Made by a program: the position numbers and the translations under genes. From NCBI GenBank assembly GCA_018725485.1, contig QLUP01000003.1, positions 1 through 23,918 of the forward strand: a stretch of 23,918 nt of DNA, in the 5' to 3' direction. This DNA is from Candidatus Lithacetigena glycinireducens. Lineage in GTDB: Bacteria; Coprothermobacterota; HKB111. The notes under the pieces are model-generated. The model did no database searches, had not been told where the DNA came from, and worked only from the letters and a program-made list of their open reading frames with translations. Of this stretch, positions 22,962 through 23,918 are shown piece after piece. Within the stretch, counting starts at the first letter, position 1. Every line of letters begins with the position of its first letter.

Positions 22962-23918
22962 CTATTCCTTAATGTAAAATTCTATTTCGTCGTTTTCAAA
23001 GAAATCCTGATAACCTTCCAGTCGAATACCGCATTCCACCCCAGCAGGAACTTCTTTAGCGTCATCTTTAAATCTTCTTAAAGAGGCAATTTTACCCTCT
23101 CGCAGGACTATACCATCTCTGATTACCCTGACCAGGGAATTCCTCATTGCTTTGCCGGAAATAACCAAGCATCCAGCAACCATTCCTAATTTAGACACCT
23201 TGAAAAGTGCCTGTATTCTGGCTTTGCCTATTACTTTTTCTACCTCTACTTTAACCACTGCTCCTTTGAGTAAGTTCTCAATATCTTCTAAAGCCTGGTA
23301 TATGATGCGGTAAAGCTTCACAGGAATATTTAATTCTTCAATAAGATTATTTGCCAGAGGGTCTGGCCTAACATTAAAACCCACGATAATAGCACGGGAA
23401 GCATAAGCTAAATTGACATCAGAGCTATTTATGCCTCCTACATCTTTGTGCAAAATCGTGGGGGTAATACCTTCATATGAAAGCTTCAATATGGACTGGC
23501 TTAAAGCCTCCAGGGATCCAACAGAGTCTGATTTTAAAATAATATCAACAGTTTTGTTTTCCTGTTCTTTTCTCTTGATTATTTCATCCAGGCTGGGAAG
23601 AGGTTTAGCTGCTTGCTCTAGGGGTGTTTTTTGCTGGTCCGAAAGTTTATTACGAGCCTCTCTGCTGGAGATTATTCTTATAAGGGAACCTGCTGGGGGA
23701 ATTTCCTCAAAACCGCTGACCTCAACAGGTATTGATGGCAATACTTCTTTTAGTTGCTTACCGAAGCTGTCAACAAGAGATTTGGTTTTACCTACCACTT
23801 TATCAGCCTCAATATAATCACCAATCCTAAGAGTCCCTTCTTTTAATATTACCGTTGCCAGGGGTCCTCTACCTTTATCCATCCTTGATTCTATGATTAC
23901 CCCATTAGCTGGTGCTCC
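22962..23918 (-). CDS. infB: Translation initiation factor IF-2, C-terminal part (cut by window edge)
   Basis: The frame is open from the window edge (23918) to the stop at 22962, giving 318 residues of the C-terminal half. It begins APANGVIIESRMDKGRGPLA, matching the segment after the GTPase domain. Then follow domain 3 (VDIILKSDSVGSLEALSQSI) and the fMet-tRNA-binding domain 4 (ISGKAMRNSLVRVIRDG, LRRFKDDAKEVPAGVECGI). The internal ATG at 23882 is not the start. The GTPase domain lies outside the window. IF-2 brings initiator tRNA to the 30S subunit. Confidence 0.97.
   Translation of the reverse strand, partial: GAPANGVIIESRMDKGRGPLATVILKEGTLRIGDYIEADKVVGKTKSLVDSFGKQLKEVLPSIPVEVSGFEEIPPAGSLIRIISSREARNKLSDQQKTPLEQAAKPLPSLDEIIKRKEQENKTVDIILKSDSVGSLEALSQSILKLSYEGITPTILHKDVGGINSSDVNLAYASRAIIVGFNVRPDPLANNLIEELNIPVKLYRIIYQALEDIENLLKGAVVKVEVEKVIGKARIQALFKVSKLGMVAGCLVISGKAMRNSLVRVIRDGIVLREGKIASLRRFKDDAKEVPAGVECGIRLEGYQDFFENDEIEFYIKE

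Noticed and set aside
23413-23817. Open frame of 134 codons on the plus strand inside infB
   Set aside because: Antisense to conserved IF-2 sequence; no supporting signals.

Overview
The window is AT-rich bacterial chromosome with strong GGAGG Shine-Dalgarno sites, dense gene packing and many 4-base start/stop overlaps. The gene order resembles the infB and recA neighbourhoods of Firmicutes, but with differences: truB is absent between nrnA and ribF, thpR sits where pgsA/cinA usually lie upstream of recA, and rnj directly follows pnp. The proteins are mostly housekeeping families. My best guess is an uncultivated Firmicutes-like lineage (for example Atribacterota or a deep clostridial group); this is an inference and not secure.

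Layout. (1) Positions 1-120 hold the 5' end of a Y1 (HUH) transposase of the REP-associated type on the minus strand, cut by the window edge, with its characteristic upstream end and an inverted repeat. (2) Positions 145-2260 hold a plus-strand cell-envelope pair: an exported SH3b protein and an overlapping SpoIID/LytB-type peptidoglycan lytic transglycosylase with two SPOR-like segments, closed by a hairpin terminator. (3) Positions 2287-8462 form a minus-strand operon: HIT hydrolase, MobA-like nucleotidyltransferase, DUF4388 protein, NCS2-type permease, and the TldD/TldE protease pair. It starts from a divergent promoter region at about 8498-8528. (4) Positions 8566-9989 carry a plus-strand M48 membrane protease and rpsT (ribosomal protein S20). 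(5) From 23918 down to 9977 all genes lie on the minus strand in one long gene-expression and genome-maintenance cluster: infB (partial), DUF503/ylxP, rbfA, nrnA, ribF, rpsO, pnp, rnj, a RodZ-like gene, rimO, thpR, recA, recX, rny and ymdB.

How the genes work together. The long cluster joins translation initiation and ribosome assembly (IF-2, RbfA, S15, RimO acting on S12) to RNA turnover (PNPase, RNase J, RNase Y, the nanoRNase NrnA, and YmdB, which modulates RNase Y in Bacillus) and to recombination (RecA, RecX). An internal extended -10 promoter probably drives rpsO-pnp. Several start codons are non-ATG: TTG for the HIT protein, rpsT, rpsO, thpR and rbfA, and GTG for the DUF4388 protein.

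I found no CRISPR array, tRNA, rRNA, prophage or defence island. Nothing here is a convincing undescribed system. The points most worth a second look are the transposase end, the 14-base perfect inverted repeat at the convergent rpsT/ymdB ends, the in-frame ATG-GCA-TAG mini-ORF directly before the DUF4388 start, and the NCS2 permease with both usual substrate-binding glutamates replaced.
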